64,000 nt of DNA from Septoria linicola (Eukaryota; Ascomycota; Dothideomycetes; Mycosphaerellales; Mycosphaerellaceae), in the NCBI GenBank assembly GCA_024114885.1, contig CP099419.1, forward strand, positions 1,054,001-1,118,000, written 5' to 3'. A model generated the notes under the pieces. That model saw only the letters and a program-made list of their open reading frames with translations, searched no databases and was not told the DNA's origin. Numbering within the stretch: the stretch's first letter is position 1; the number at the start of each line of letters is the position of its first letter. The position numbers were made by a program, and so were the translations under genes. This document shows, in pieces, positions 11,720 through 23,995 of the stretch.

Positions 11720-12862
11720 TTACCCGAGAGGCGGGCGCGACTCCCTAGGCTTGCCAATTTGTAGTGGTTCTGACCATACCTTATCCATATCGATGGGCTC
11801 AATGTCATCGGTTGAGTCGAGCCATGCTGGCCGCGGACCTATGAACTTTGGATGGGCCAGAGTACAAGGACGAGTATTCCTCGGGCGGAAGTCCTTGTGG
11901 TAGCGGCAACGACTGCATGTTTGCCAATCAAGCTGTCCGCAGTAGAGAGCCACGGTAGCTGGATTGTACATCTTGCAAGTATAACCTGCCTCCTCGCAAT
12001 TGGTGCATGGGTCGTCAGTCAACTGACCGGCATCTGTTTCTTCGATGTTGCCGACATTAGAGTACTGTCTTTTGGTTGCATGGTCCAGCCTGGTCCAGTC
12101 CTCATGTAGCTGTGGAAACTCCGTGCTATACCATGCATTCGTCGCTTGAGGTTGGCGAAGTCGCACGAAGTGCTTTCTGACTGGTTGCAGAGGTCGTCCT
12201 GGGCGTCCTCGCTTTAGAGGTGACGCAGCAGTCTCTGCGTTGAAATCTAAGCACCAAGGGTCGCCCACGGCCTTTCGCTTGTGGTTGTGCAGATCAGGCG
12301 TTTCTACGAGCCAGGGAAGCACCCTGCGCTTCACTGGTGCCTCTATGGCAGTCTCCAGTAATGCGGCTGGTCGTGCTAAAGTTTTAGAGTGCCCCGGCTG
12401 CATAGTTGTGCTATCAGTAGGCTTTAACGAAGCCTCCTTCAGTGCCTTCTTAGTGTTCGAAAGCTCCGGCTCCAGTTCCGAGATTCTTTGCTGAGCTTTA
12501 ATATGCCCATTCTCCGAAAGGTTCGTTAAGCATTGCACTGTCACCTGCATTTGCAGTGCTCCTAGCAAGGTAGGTGAATTGTAGTCTTCACGCTTGTACT
12601 GTACGTAGAGCTTCCGGATCCTGGTCCTTGTCTTCGCAGCGTCGCAGCCTGTGAGGCGTCGGTCAATCTTGAGAACAATCGAAAATCCTGTTTAGAATCG
12701 CTCACCATCTCCAACAACATTCAGCTGTTGCAGTACGAACGAAGACGGCGGTTTCGCGAGGAAGTTTAGACACTCTATGAGATGCCTAGATGATGGTCTG
12801 TCATTCTTGAAATTATTCGAAGCGATCATTGAGAGCTCTGGAGCTTCCTGTTTCTGCTGCAT
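11720..12862 (-). pseudogene. Unknown Cys-rich protein gene with in-frame stop
   Basis: I do not recognise the family. From an ATG at 12862 one frame runs to 11720 (381 codons) and is interrupted only by TAA at codon 57 (12694-12692). On both sides the reading looks coding (LIECLNFLAKPPSSF before, VLKIDRRLTGCDAAKTRTRIR after). Downstream there is a probable coiled coil (SENGHIKAQQRISELEPEL), an AT-hook-like KRGRPGRPL and a cysteine pattern (PCTNCEEAGYTC, then CGQLDWQTCSRC) suggesting a metal-binding domain, so a nuclear role is possible. If the stop is real, translation could restart at the ATG at 12550, giving 276 residues. The stop falls inside an 18-nt in-phase segment bounded by GTGAGC and AACAG. 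This could be a pseudogene, a sequence error or an odd splice. Confidence 0.6.
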
Positions 12863-13412
12863 AGCGGGTCTATGGACATCTTTGCTCCGTGCTAAGGTTG
12901 TCCGAGGAGGACACGCCTAACGTGTCTATGTCGCGTGCAACCATTTCCGAGCAAAAGCCGAGCAACTCTCAGATGTCGAGAGAAGTATCAGGAGTCAGAA
13001 AGCATGAGCGTTAGTTAAGGATATCAACCTGTCAAGTGCTAACGCTGCAGGCCCACAGTCCGATGAGTGAAATGCTGAACAGCCATGGGTGCTGTTAGGG
13101 TACTGCTTTCAGGCCCATGGCAGGAACGTTGGCAATGACCTGATCCGTACAGTGCAAGCAGATGCCTGATGCATACCGGCGTCGATGAGTGAACATTGAA
13201 CTTTGGTAGCAACGTGGAAGAGCAAAGTCTACTACGCTGGGCCAAGATGTCCGCGCTACGGTAGCTTTCTTGGCAGCATCGACCACATCTTTCCAATCAT
13301 CGAACAGCGGCAAGCGATCGCACTAGCTCATGTCCAAACCTGACAGATTCTCCACACATTCACGCCAAAAGAACTTGACAGATTCTACCCCAAATCCACC
13401 ACTCACTCTAAA
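12863..13412. other. Intergenic, nothing recognised
   Basis: About 550 bp between two divergently oriented genes, so it should contain both promoters. No coding features seen. Confidence 0.5.
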
Positions 13413-13728
13413 ATGGCCCAAGGACAGATCAAAAAGGCCAAAGCGCCCGCTGCGAAGCCGTACGTCGCCTTCTCACGACCTAGAAACGTATCAACTGACA
13501 CCTCGCAGTTCCAACCGCAAGCAAATGGGCGCACGAGTAATCAAAGCGCAAAAGGGCTCCGCGCTGAAGACACAGCAATTCAAGAAGAAGCACTCCTCTG
13601 GACTTGCTGAAGCGACCGAAAAGTCCTTGGCTACTCGGGCGGGGCATTTGGAGTTGCTGAAGGGCGGCAAGAGGGAGAAGAGGCAGGAATTGGCTAAGAA
13701 GGCGCAAGAGGCGGCGAAGAAGAAGTGA
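13413..13728 (+). CDS. Small UPF0390-family nucleolar-type protein
   Basis: An 88-residue, very basic protein. Exons are 13413-13459 and 13509-13728; the 49-nt intron has donor GTACGT, a CAACTGAC branch region and acceptor CGCAG, and splicing keeps phase (Lys-Pro-Ser). The N terminus MAQGQIKKAKAPAAKP, the central ARVIKAQKG and the stretch SLATRAGHLELLKGGK match the UPF0390/DUF2462 family (C19orf53-like), whose members are small nuclear or nucleolar proteins without a well-defined function. The C-terminal KKAQEAAKKK is a lysine-rich helix. It is convergent with the bZIP gene. The family call is from motif recognition. Confidence 0.85.
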
Positions 13729-14146
13729 AGCAGACCTTTATGTGGGAGGTTCTGGAAATATACAGGAAGTCAATATAGACATGACTGGAATCGGTCATGT
13801 GCACAGACTGTATTGCACAGACTGCGATGCTGGCGCTGTCCGACGTGCGCTTCTCTGGACTTGCGGTCACAGACAAGCCGGTGGAGATAACAGCGCTCCT
13901 GGATGCGAGGACACAATTCCGTACGAGGACGGGAGCAGAGAGTGAGTGCAAAGCACGAACCTGCATAAAGCCAAGGACAAGAGGAAGCAAGTCGCAAATG
14001 GTAGTGGCGGAAGGCGTCAGACTCGCAGTGGGCAGTCATGTCGCAAGGTCGTTACATGCTATGTGCTATGTGCTATGCAGATGCTCTCTGTATACATGCA
14101 GTACAAGCAAGAAGCGGAAGACAGCCACCGCAGCAGAATGTCCAGA
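13729..14146. other. Intergenic between convergent genes
   Basis: It holds the two 3' ends; I see no further gene. Confidence 0.5.
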
Positions 14147-16208
14147 TCAGAACGCATCGAAACACGCCAGCGCAAGAGCTCTATCTACGTCCTTTCGCTT
14201 GTAGCCGGGAGTTCGACTTAGACACACTCCAGATACGACCAATACTGCAGACACAAATTAGCGTAGAACATCAAAGAACATCACATGTGAGACGACTTAC
14301 TCTCGAGAAATTTGGTCACATCCAGAATGATCGTCTTCTTCCTACCGCTGCTCGCATCATCCGTCGCCTTGCTGATGAAGACTGTAGATCTGTTGATCGA
14401 TTTCTTCGATTTGGGAAAGAACTCGGTCTGCTTCGACCCTTCCCAGCTCAGCGCCGGAGCGTCTGCACGTGCAGCGTCTGACACGTGCTCATCGAGCGGC
14501 ATGTGTGTCTTCAGACCTGCGCCTGGCTGCATGAAATTCATCCAGCTACCCGTCGATGCATCAGAGAACCCGACTGTGCTGGTGCTGATCGTAGCACATG
14601 AGTTGTAAGTCGACGGGTCGAGACCTTCCACGTGGAGAAAGTCCATCTGCTCGTTATCGAACGGCCTTGCAGGTCCGCTCGCCTGGAAAGGTGGACTTGC
14701 GGCGACTGTGGGCGGAGACTGGCCGCCCGACGAGTGCGCCAGGGTCGGCTCTGTGCTGCTATCATCCTCTGCGGGTACGTCTTGGACCAAGACTTCAGCT
14801 TCAGCGAAAGAGGAGGAAGGATCGATGAAGATGCCCTTCTCAGCAAGATAGCCCTCTACGTCGTACGGATCAAACCATTCGCCTTCAAAGCCTGCGATGT
14901 CGACCGTCATGCCCACAGTGATATTGTCTTTCACAGATCTCTCAAGCAAAGCCAGAGTCTGTGGCCCGACGACACCCATGTACCAGGAGTCTTTCTTCGG
15001 CGTCAGGTTGCCATACTGATCGCGTCGCGGATAGTGAGTACCGGCGCCTCCGATGTGGATCAAAGTAGCGTCCCGGAGAAGCGACTCGTGTGGACCAGCA
15101 TCGAGGACGCTTTTCATCACCGCGAGGGTCTTCTCACGCGATTGACTCATCAGACACAATCGAAAAACCCTCTGGTACGTCGAAGGCCGACGTGATGGGT
15201 CGAGTAGTAGATGATAGCCCTGCTCGATCGCCCCACGATGAAGTCGTCGGCCAAACGTCGTCTCTTGAAAGGAGTAGGTCCTCGGAGGGCTTAGCTCATG
15301 GGCCATCGTGACTTCCGGTATTTCGAGTCGGAAAATATCATAGTTATGATGCTGCTGCTGCTGTTGATGTTGTTGTTGTTGTTGTTGCGAATGTTGATAC
15401 GGCTCTTGCGATTGTGGTAGCAGTGCATTGGTTTCGAAGCCTTGAAGATAGTCGTGCGGGATACCAGAATGAGCGCCTGCTTCCTCCATGAACAAAGTGT
15501 AACCCATTCCGACTGTGGTCGGGTCCCGTGGTCTTGGCTGCGAGGCAAGCACAGAGCGATCGAGCCATGAAGGAACATTCTTGGGCTCTAACAAAGTGGG
15601 ATGGGGCTGCTCGCTGTTGCTACCATGCACTGAGCTCGAGGACTCGCGATGGAGCCTGGCTGGTGGTTCATCGGGACTGTCTTCGGTTGGGTTGCGGACG
15701 CACTTCATCAACGACTCAAATTGCAGGCCTGTCTCATGGACGTCCTCCAGTTGAGTCTGCGGCAGAGTGGTACGACAGAGTCCTATTGGTCGATGCAAGG
15801 TCAGTATTGACGGCGATATCAACTTGTAAGCATCGTGCCTTGAGGCAAGGCCACAGAAACGCATACAGGGCACAGGCGAGCACGAAATTGCCACTTACGG
15901 TCGCGGTGGTCCAGGAATGCTTTGTTCATTAGTTCCATAGTATTAGTGAGCTCTGATACACGCTGGCGCAACTCCTCAAGAGTGGACTCTTTTCGCTGTC
16001 GATATGCTCTTTGAGCCATGCGGATCTGGGTCCTTCGACGATCTGCAGCTGATTCATCCGGTTTCTCCACTCGTGGTCGACCTCGCTTCTTGCTATCATC
16101 GCCACTATTCTCGTCCGCAGATGGAGTGCTTCTGGCTTTTCGTTTCCTCGTGCTGGACGTCGAGTTGGTTGCGGTCGAACGCGTATCTGCCTGCTTCCTT
16201 GTCTCCAT
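14147..16208 (-). CDS. bZIP transcription factor with polyglutamine tract
   Basis: Nuclear DNA-binding regulator of 629 residues. Exons are 16208-15899, 15782-14301 and 14244-14147. Intron 1 (116 nt) has donor GTAAGT; intron 2 (56 nt) has donor GTAAGT and acceptor CTGCAG. Ignoring intron 2 ends the protein at SKSSHM; splicing instead adds about 32 residues including SGVCLSRTPGYKRKDVDRA, a tail I associate with this fungal bZIP group. The start METRKQ at 16208 was preferred to an upstream in-frame leader. Order: Lys/Arg-rich region with AT-hook-like KKRGRPRVEK (about 45-55), bZIP basic region RRRTQIRMAQRAYRQRKE and leucine zipper (about 60-100), Gln/His repeat encoded at 15349-15395, then a conserved segment (FRLCLMSQSREKTLAVMKSV to GEWFDPYDVEGYL) that may bind partners. 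Target genes are unknown. Confidence 0.88.
15349..15396 (-). repeat. CAG/CAA microsatellite encoding Gln tract
   Basis: On the plus strand this is GCTGCTGCTGCTG followed by GTTGTTGTTGTTG. On the coding strand it gives a run of glutamines with a few histidines inside the bZIP protein. Length variation between isolates is likely (inference). Confidence 0.85.
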
Positions 16209-17438
16209 GGTGGACTCAGGAAGGGGTGAAACCTCGTGATGAGTGAACGAAACCACAGTAGTGTCCCCACAAGCCACGCTGGGAGAGAAGGAGCTATGGA
16301 GTAATCCTCCAGGCGCAGGACAGTCGCGTTGTGATATCGGTAATGCGAGCATCGAGCTACAGCTGACTTGCTCGAAAGCACAAAAGTAATTGGCAAGTCG
16401 GTCGAATGATTCCTCCGCTGGGTTTTGTCAATTGACTTGTTCCGCAAACCCGTGGCAAACGCGATTCGATTCAGATGTTCATAGCCTGGTATATAGTCTA
16501 AGCGTGGTCATGTCCAGGTTCCGAGAACGATGAACAGGCCTGCCAACGTGTTATTGAGACCCGGATGCTTGCTTAGTATATGCCGGCCCTGCTTTGTAGT
16601 TACAGTCATCCACGTATGCTGAACTGTTGAAGTGGTTAGCACGTTTGGGGGCAAGCATGAGATCAAGACAGTGATCAGTAATCAGTCGTTGCGATCAGGG
16701 TGCCGGGCGACTTTGACTTTGCCAAGCGCAAATGCACCTCAGCAAGTCAGCCGATCAGAGTCATCCAGAACACATTGACGCAGACAATCCCTCCGACCGC
16801 CGTGTGGCGGGAACATTCTTCGCATCTTGCACAGTTGAGCTGGCATACTACGACGTTGAACGACAGTGCAGGCATCTGCGATGTATCTTATTTGCCCAGA
16901 CACTACGAGAAGACCGTCTCGAGTGCTGAAGCTTGGCGACTTCGCGCCGAAGCTTTGTGCCCTTCGTACGTAAGCAGAGTTTCGAAATCTGGCACGCACC
17001 GTAGCCAGCGCAAGCCACAGAGCAGTCACTGTGCTCAGCAGTGATAGGGCAGACGCTGTGTCTGCCGATGGGAAGTCCTGGAATGGATAAAATGTCATCG
17101 TCGTGGGTGGTGCCGCAGATGCATGGGATCTTGCTAGCACGGGCGGTAAGTATATGGTCTGCATTGCCGGCAAATACTACTGCAGTGTAGGTTTCCGAAG
17201 CTGCCTTTTCGATACAATATTGCGAATCATTCATCAGACTGCCTATCATATTCAAGCGGTAGATTCTCTGCCGTGACCAGCCTTGCTGAAGTACGATGTG
17301 TGGTAACAATGCGGCTCCCAAACACCTGATCCAACCACGCAAGCATCTTCTACCACGAAACTTGATGTCCGACCGTGCGGACGTCCGAAATACTCGCGAG
17401 GCGAAAGCCGTAAATGCGTAACAATAAGTCCTTCTAGA
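16209..17438. other. Intergenic upstream of bZIP gene
   Basis: About 1.2 kb holding the bZIP promoter and the 3' end of the histidine kinase gene. Overlapping open frames exist on both strands, but none shows a recognisable domain or a splice pattern I can support. Confidence 0.5.
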
Positions 17439-20400
17439 TCAGCTACTGTTGGCTCGAAGCAGAACCTCCTATGATGAATTAGCATGTACTTACCGAGACT
17501 TCATATCTCAGAATCTTACCCGTGACAGCGGGTCGTCCTGATCGGCCGTGACAATAGCTGGACTTTCTATGCCAGCAGGTCCAAGATCTGTCTGTCCTCT
17601 TGGAGTCATCCCAGGGCGCTTCGGGGTCATCAATCTGTTGTGATCTGGGCTAGCATCAGAAGTTGGTTCTTCCACGAGGATGGTTCCGCGGCTGTCGCCT
17701 TTTCTTTCGAGTAACGCACCACCGAGAGTTGCACATTTCAGAATAGTCTGGATGAGCTGATTGGGTTTAAGAGGTTTGGACAGGTATTCGTCCATTTGTG
17801 CTTGGATGCACTTTTCCCGATCACCCAGCATGGCGTGAGCTGTGAGGGCAATAATTGGAGAGCGGGCCAGTTCATGGGCCTTCTCGTACTCGCGGATATT
17901 GGCAGTCGCTTCAAAGCCTCCCATGATTGGCATTTGTACATCCATCAACACCACATCGAAACGCTTCTTCTTGATGGCCTCGAAAGCTTCAAGACCGTTA
18001 TTTGCGACAGTCACCTTATGATTGTGCTTGGTCAGTATCTTGACAGCCAATTTCTGGTTGACCGCGTTGTCTTCAGCCAAAAGAATGTCGAAAGTCCTTG
18101 AGTGGTCAGCTGAGATCGGGGCAGCGCGGCCTTCGAGCGCGGGCACAAGCGCGTTCCCAAGGTCGATTGGCAAGCACGGCGTCGTCATATAGCTTGAGAT
18201 GCCGTTCTCGAGCGCTGTCTTAAAGTTGACTGAAATCGCTGGCGCCAACATGACGATTGGGATATACTTGAATCGCTCCAGACTGCGCAGCTTTTGCGCC
18301 GTATCAGTGTTGTCAACAATGACGCAGTCGTACTGGTCCTCAGGGCTGAGTTCCGAAGGAGGCGTCCTGCCATTGCCCACCACACAAGGCACCAGGTCCA
18401 AGGCCTTGACGCTCGCCGCGATCTGCTCAGAATTGTCAATGAAACCATTGTCCACAAAGAGCACATTATGCTTTCGGTATTGTTGTAGTTGCGGCATCAC
18501 ACGGTGGACATCCGGGTTTCCTAGCCTGACCACGCAGGTGAAGAAGAACGTGCTGCCGGAGCCATATGAGGACTCCACCCACATCTTTCCGCGCATGAGG
18601 GTGACCAGTCTTCTCGAAATTGACAGTCCTAGGCCCGTGCCGCCAAACTTACGGGTGGTGGAGCCGTCTGCTTGCTGGAAGGTGTCGAAGATCAAATCCA
18701 GCTTGTTGGAATGAATTCCAATGCCTGTGTCAGCAACAGCAAACTTGACCACGACCTCGCCTTCCGCGCACTGCACAGACGTGTCCGAGAAGATCTTGAC
18801 GCGCACTTCTCCGTGCTCGGTGAACTTGATAGCGTTTCCTGCCAAGTTGAGGATGATTTGTCGTAATCGGAAGGAATCGCCTACGATGTAGTCCGGAACA
18901 GACGCGTCGGTGTCGTAGATCAAGCTGATGTCCTTTTCGTTCGCTCGGACAGCAAGTGACTTCAAGCTGTTGAATACCAAACCTCGCAGTGAGAATGGCT
19001 CCTCTTCCAGGATCATGCGATTTGCTTCAATTTTCGAGATGTCCAGGATATCATCGATAATGGTTAGCAAGCTGTTCGCGAGGGAGAACACAATGTTCAA
19101 CATATCGCGTTGGTTCTGCTCCAGCTCGGTGTCCATCGTGAGCTGGGTCATGCCAATGATTCCGTTCATGGGCGTCCGAATTTCGTGAGACATGTTCGCC
19201 AGGAACTCGGATTTCGTCTTGTTAGCCAGCTCAGCTGCCTCTCTTGCTTGGTTGTTCTTCTGAATACTCTCGCGCAAGTTGAGTACCATTTTGTTGATCT
19301 TGTTCTTCAGCTCGTTCATCTCGCCGGACGCCTCGACGTTGATCATTTTGGTGAAGTCGCCCTACGAAGCATCAGTAACAAGTAAACGCACATTCCCTCG
19401 ACCAATCTTACCTTCATCGCGGCATGCGTGATATCAGCAAAGGCTCGTACTTGCGACGTCAAATTTTGAGCCATGATATTGACATCTGTCGTGATTTCTT
19501 TCCAGCGTCCCGTAATGCCTTCGACTTCGGCTTGTCCGCCCATCTTGCCGTCGACACCGACGTCGCGTGCGACTCTCTTGACAGCGAGCGACCAAGCATC
19601 GAGCCTGGTAACCATGTCGTTGATGGTATCTTTCAGGGTCTGGATTTCTCCTTGGGCATGAACTTTAATCCTTTGGCTCATGTCTCCCCTCGCAATGGCT
19701 TGGGTGACGTCTGAGATGCTGCGAACCTGGCCTGCAAAGTGTCAACATCTGTGTCAGCAACGATTTGGAGCCCTCCAACGTACCAGTCAAGTTGTTCGCC
19801 ATTGTGTTCACGTTATCGGTCAGCGTCTTCCACTCGCCCTCAACATTCTCGACTCGGGCTTGTCCGCCCAGGACACCTTCTGTTCCGACCTCTTTCGCAA
19901 CTCTGCTCACTTGCGTCGCAAATGTGCCAAGTCTGTCCACCATAGTGTTGATGGTGTTCTTCAAGGCCAAAATTTCACCTTGGACCTCAGCTTGCACCTT
20001 CTTCGTCAGGTCGCCCTGAGCTACTGCTGTAGTCACTTCGGCAATCTCTCGAACCTGTGTCGTGAGATTCATGGCCATGCCGTTGACGTTTTCGGTAAGA
20101 TCTTTCCATGTGCCCTCTACTCCGTGTACTGTGGCTTGGCCGCCAAGTCGTCCCTCCGTTCCGACCTCGCGGGCGAGGTTAGTGACTTCTGCGGAGAATT
20201 GTCGTAGTTGGTGCACCATGGAGTTGATTGTAGTCTTCAGGGCCAATATCTCGCCCTTACACTGCGCTTTGACTTGTTGTGTGAGGTCGCCCTTGGCTAC
20301 TGCAGTGGTGACTTCGGCGATATCTCGCACTTGCGCCTGTGGGAAAAGTGTTTTAGTGTCTGCTTTGGAAGCGAGATAGGCGGAGTCTCGCATCACTTAC

Positions 20401-21680
20401 GGTAAGGTTGTTGGCCATGGCGTTGACATTGATCGTAAGATCATGCCACATGCCTTGTACGCCCTCAATCTGTGCTTGCCCGCCAAGGATACCCTCAGTG
20501 CCGACATCACGAGCGACCCGGGTGACTTCTGTTGCGAATGTGCGTAGTTGTCCCACCATTGCATTGATTGTCTGCTGAAGTTGAAAGATCTCGCCCTTGG
20601 CAGGCCGTTGGATCATGCGGCTCAAATCACCTTGAGCTACTGCGGTGGTGACCTGGAGAATAGATTAGCCTGACGTGACAGCATATGCATCTTGTGTATC
20701 ATACCACTGCAATTTCGCGGACCTGATCGGTCAAGTTTTGAGCCATAACATTCACTACAGCGGTCAGTATGGGTAAACTGCGCGAAGCACACCCTGAACA
20801 TACCATTCTGCGTAAGTTCGGACCAGATACCAGCAACGCCAGGCACAACAGCCTGGCCTCCCAGACGACCCTCTGTGCCTACTTGCTTTGCGAGATTCGT
20901 GACCTGACTTGCAAACTCTTGCAGCTGGTCCACCATCTGATTAATAGTGTGCTTAAATCTTGCGATTTCCGGATCCTTCTCGGTCGCGTGAATAAGCACC
21001 TTCTTACTCAGATCACCATTAGCCACAGCCGTGATGATTGTGCCGATTTCTCGTAACACTTTCTGGTATGTGGCGTTGATTTGGGCATTCTTCTCAATTT
21101 CTCGCTTCAGCTGCTCTATCGACTGCGAGTTTCCGAGAGTGTCGAGCGCCGCGCGAGTTGCAGTCTGCTGGTGGGTGAGCTGCGCTTTGATGCCATCGAT
21201 GAAATCCTTTTGAGTTCTGATCTCTTGCGCCTGTTGATCGATGTGCTCCCGCAGCACAGTAAATTGCTCCTCAGTGAGCTGCCGCAGGTGGGGCTCTCCT
21301 TCATTCTTTGCGAGCAGGCTGTTCACCCATGATGCTGAGCGCTGCCTAGGGTTCAGAGGGTTAAGAGTAGCTGCTTTCGGCGAAGATGTGTCTTGAGCAG
21401 GAAAGGCTGAAGACAGAGGTTCGTTGGGGGTGACAGGAAGCGAGCTGATACCGCTGTGAGCTCGAGCCTCGAGGAATTGTATGCGCGTGGCCAGATTGGT
21501 CAGTTCCCTCTCCAGCGTGCGCTTCTCGATCGTATCCTCGCCAGGCAGAGTGATTTTGTTGCTCTTGATGCCATTAGCAATAGCAGATGCCGGGAAGGAT
21601 TCTGCGTCGACCGGGGTGTATTGTTTTGCGAAATTAGACAGTATGCTGGCGACGGCCGCCGAAGTCTCTTCGTGCGGCAT
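17439..21680 (-). CDS. nik1: Group III hybrid histidine kinase (Nik1/Os-1/Bos1 type)
   Basis: Cytosolic osmosensing hybrid kinase that signals through a phosphotransfer protein to the HOG MAPK cascade; in other fungi its orthologue is the target through which phenylpyrrole and dicarboximide fungicides act. Eight exons: 21680-20804, 20754-20705, 20652-20401, 20336-19784, 19731-19412, 19361-17520 and 17468-17439, counted as seven coding blocks with six introns of 49-64 nt, all in phase. The product is 1307 residues, the normal size. It shows six consecutive HAMP units (VREIAEVTTAVAQGDL-like), then H-box SHEIRTPMNGI (His743), N-box LRQIILNLAGNAIKFT, DTGIGI, GTGLGL and a receiver with phosphoacceptor Asp1158 in VVLMDVQMP. 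The tiny last exon changes the end from RVRF to REVLLRANSS. Start MPHEETSAAV is the first in-frame ATG. Confidence 0.96.
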
Positions 21681-23097
21681 CTTGGTAGGTACGGACGTAG
21701 TACGTGAGTGGCTATCCGGCGGGCATGGCAGGACGGGTTGCTCGAATGGGTTCTTGCGCTTCGTCGTAACGAGATTGAGGTGGTTATCGGCGCGTATATC
21801 ACGAGGCAGATGTTGCACTCGTGGACTCAGCGACGGCGTTGGATAAGCATGTGAGATTCGTGGTGTACCGCGGGGGAAGCTAGAAGAAGATGGCGCAGGT
21901 AGGCGCTGTGGTCGATGGCAGAGTTATGGGTGTGTGAGAGAGAGCAAGTGCAGCCCGGCAGCAAGACGATCGGAGTTGTTCTCACAAGACCCTCTTGACC
22001 AGGGTGCGTTCTGCCCCCAGCAGCTTAAATGCGTGATTGATTTTACCCAATCTACCACGCGTCTGTCCTCTGCGTGCAGCGGTATGCGCTCCAGTTCAAG
22101 GTCAACACCTCCCGTGTGTCGTATCGATGGACTCGCGGGAGAGGGAAGAGGGATGGTTAAACAACGTTACAGTAGCCTTCATGCAGGCTGCAAGGTTCAC
22201 GCTATGTACGCCGCCAAAGACGCCACGATTGACTAGACAGCGGACAGAACGACGAGGGAGCAGGAGGAGTGACGAAAGGCCGTTTGGCACGCAGAAAGAT
22301 CCCACGCGAGCGCAATTCTTTGGTTGGCACAAAGCCAGAGCTCCAAGCCGCTCGTACCAAAGGAATCAGTCAGGAGCGTGCTCGGCTAGGGTGCCGCCGA
22401 ATCTGCGTCTAACTTAGTATTGATGCTATTCTCCTGCGCACAGCGGCAAATCGCATCTTGTCCCAGCAGGACACATCGTAGCGACGAGCCAGTGGTGTGG
22501 CCGCTTTACAGACGATCCGACATCCTCATTCCACAGTCTGCACTCGTGACCGCGCCTCCGCAGCTGGATCTTAACACGAGAACCTCCTTTTTATTTCGAT
22601 CGTACGGACAATGACGTCGCAGCGAAATCAGTGTAAGATCGACAAGGATGTGAGCGAATTCTTCGACTTGCACTCCCAGACTCGACGAATACCTTCGAGC
22701 GCATTCCCTCGGAACATGTGTGCTCTGCTTGAAGCCGATATACCGGAGACTCCAGCGAGGATATTGTGGTTTCGCATACATATCTCTGATCAACGTATCC
22801 GGCGCAGGGCAGCGTCACTGGACCCTCGATCTAAATTTACCTTGCGAAGCCTAAAATGTTCGGCAACGTGAAACGTAATATGGTCTGGAGAAACATCTGC
22901 TGAACGATTATTGTAGTTGCACAGTATATAGCCTGCATTCAATTTCCTCGCACACCTGCTGTACTATCAGAGTTTAGTAGATCTGCTTCGCAACAAGTTC
23001 TCCGATCCAGCTTCGGCCAGCAGGTAACTCAATCAAGAGTGGCTATCGATCTCCTGATCACCAAGCTTCATCGATGGAGTCTTCCCGTACATGTATA
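21681..23097. other. Nik1 upstream region
   Basis: About 1.4 kb with short overlapping frames only. It contains the kinase promoter and leader and the 3' end of the next minus-strand locus. No gene recognised. Confidence 0.5.
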
Positions 23098-23816
23098 TTA
23101 GTAGTAGTCTTCGTCGTCGATGCCCCAACGCCGTGGCTTAGGAGGTCGATCCCACCGAGACTTCTTGTACACAACGTTATGAATGTCTTTCACCTCATTT
23201 GCATATACTTTACCGACTGATTGTTCAGTCTGGGAAACTGCTTTGTCTGCCAAATACTTTTCCACAAGCTCCGCAAGTTGGACACACAGTATCTCAGTCT
23301 AGACTCGTCAGTGGTTGAGACGCACATGCTTGGGGCCCTAGATCGTGACATACCTTTTTGGATGCGCCACGCCGCCTGGCAACATGGAATTGTGGCTGGT
23401 CCTTTGTACAGCGAATGGTAAGGTGGAAGAACTCGGAAGTCTGCTTCAACACCCCTGCGAATACAATGGTGCAAGGCATTTCGGAGTCGTGACCGGCAGC
23501 ATGAAGCCACATGTTGCCACGTTCGATGTTCCTCACGCAATGGAAACTGAATCTCAGCTCACGATTGCGATAGAGTACGGCCAAACATTCTTCGCGTACG
23601 TCTCTACAAAGCTGAGCGATCAACGGCACCTTCGCGATGCCATGGTTCTTTATGGCGGCAGTGTCGATAGCTGGTAAATCTTCTGCTGAATTGATAGTAG
23701 ATTATCTCGCGCAGCTCTCCTGGTAGGTCGAGCAGGCGGAAGACATCACGAAGATGCCATGTGGTAGCTGATCCGGTTCTGCCGGCGGTCAACTCAGCGA
23801 TGATGTCGATGAACAC
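23098..23816 (-). pseudogene. Broken 2EXR/F-box-like gene
   Basis: The remains of a small gene of the fungal 2EXR (F-box-like) type: LLDLPGELREIIYY is the N-terminal motif, followed in a +1-shifted frame by LIAQLCRDVREECLAVLYRN. The shifted frame goes on through a 55-nt intron (23353-23299, donor GTATGT, branch CACTGAC, acceptor TCTAG) into a last exon, 23298-23098, with VQLAELVEKYLADKAVSQ and an acidic DDEDYY end. So the 3' half is a clean spliced gene, while the 5' half needs a single-base shift between about 23640 and 23700 and has no ATG (a stop precedes it). The missing 5' end lies toward the RIP-altered hairpin at 23996. Function of this family is mostly unknown; substrate recruitment for ubiquitination is only a possibility. 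Confidence 0.65.
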
Positions 23817-23995
23817 CTAGGCGTTGGAGCGCCGGTTGTGTAGTTCTTGGAGGTGAGAGTATTTCGAGGATTGCTCTAATATACAGGGCAGTGGTGTTAG
23901 TGAATGAAGTCCCTGTCGCGTAAACGCAAAGATCTGACCGTAGCGCTCGGTCAATCCTACCTACTCAAAAAGGATCAGTAAGCTGGCCAATATTG

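Noticed and set aside
16739..17342. Overlapping minus-strand frames between the bZIP and Nik1 genes
   Set aside because: Two frames of similar length compete on the same strand, neither with motifs; likely chance.
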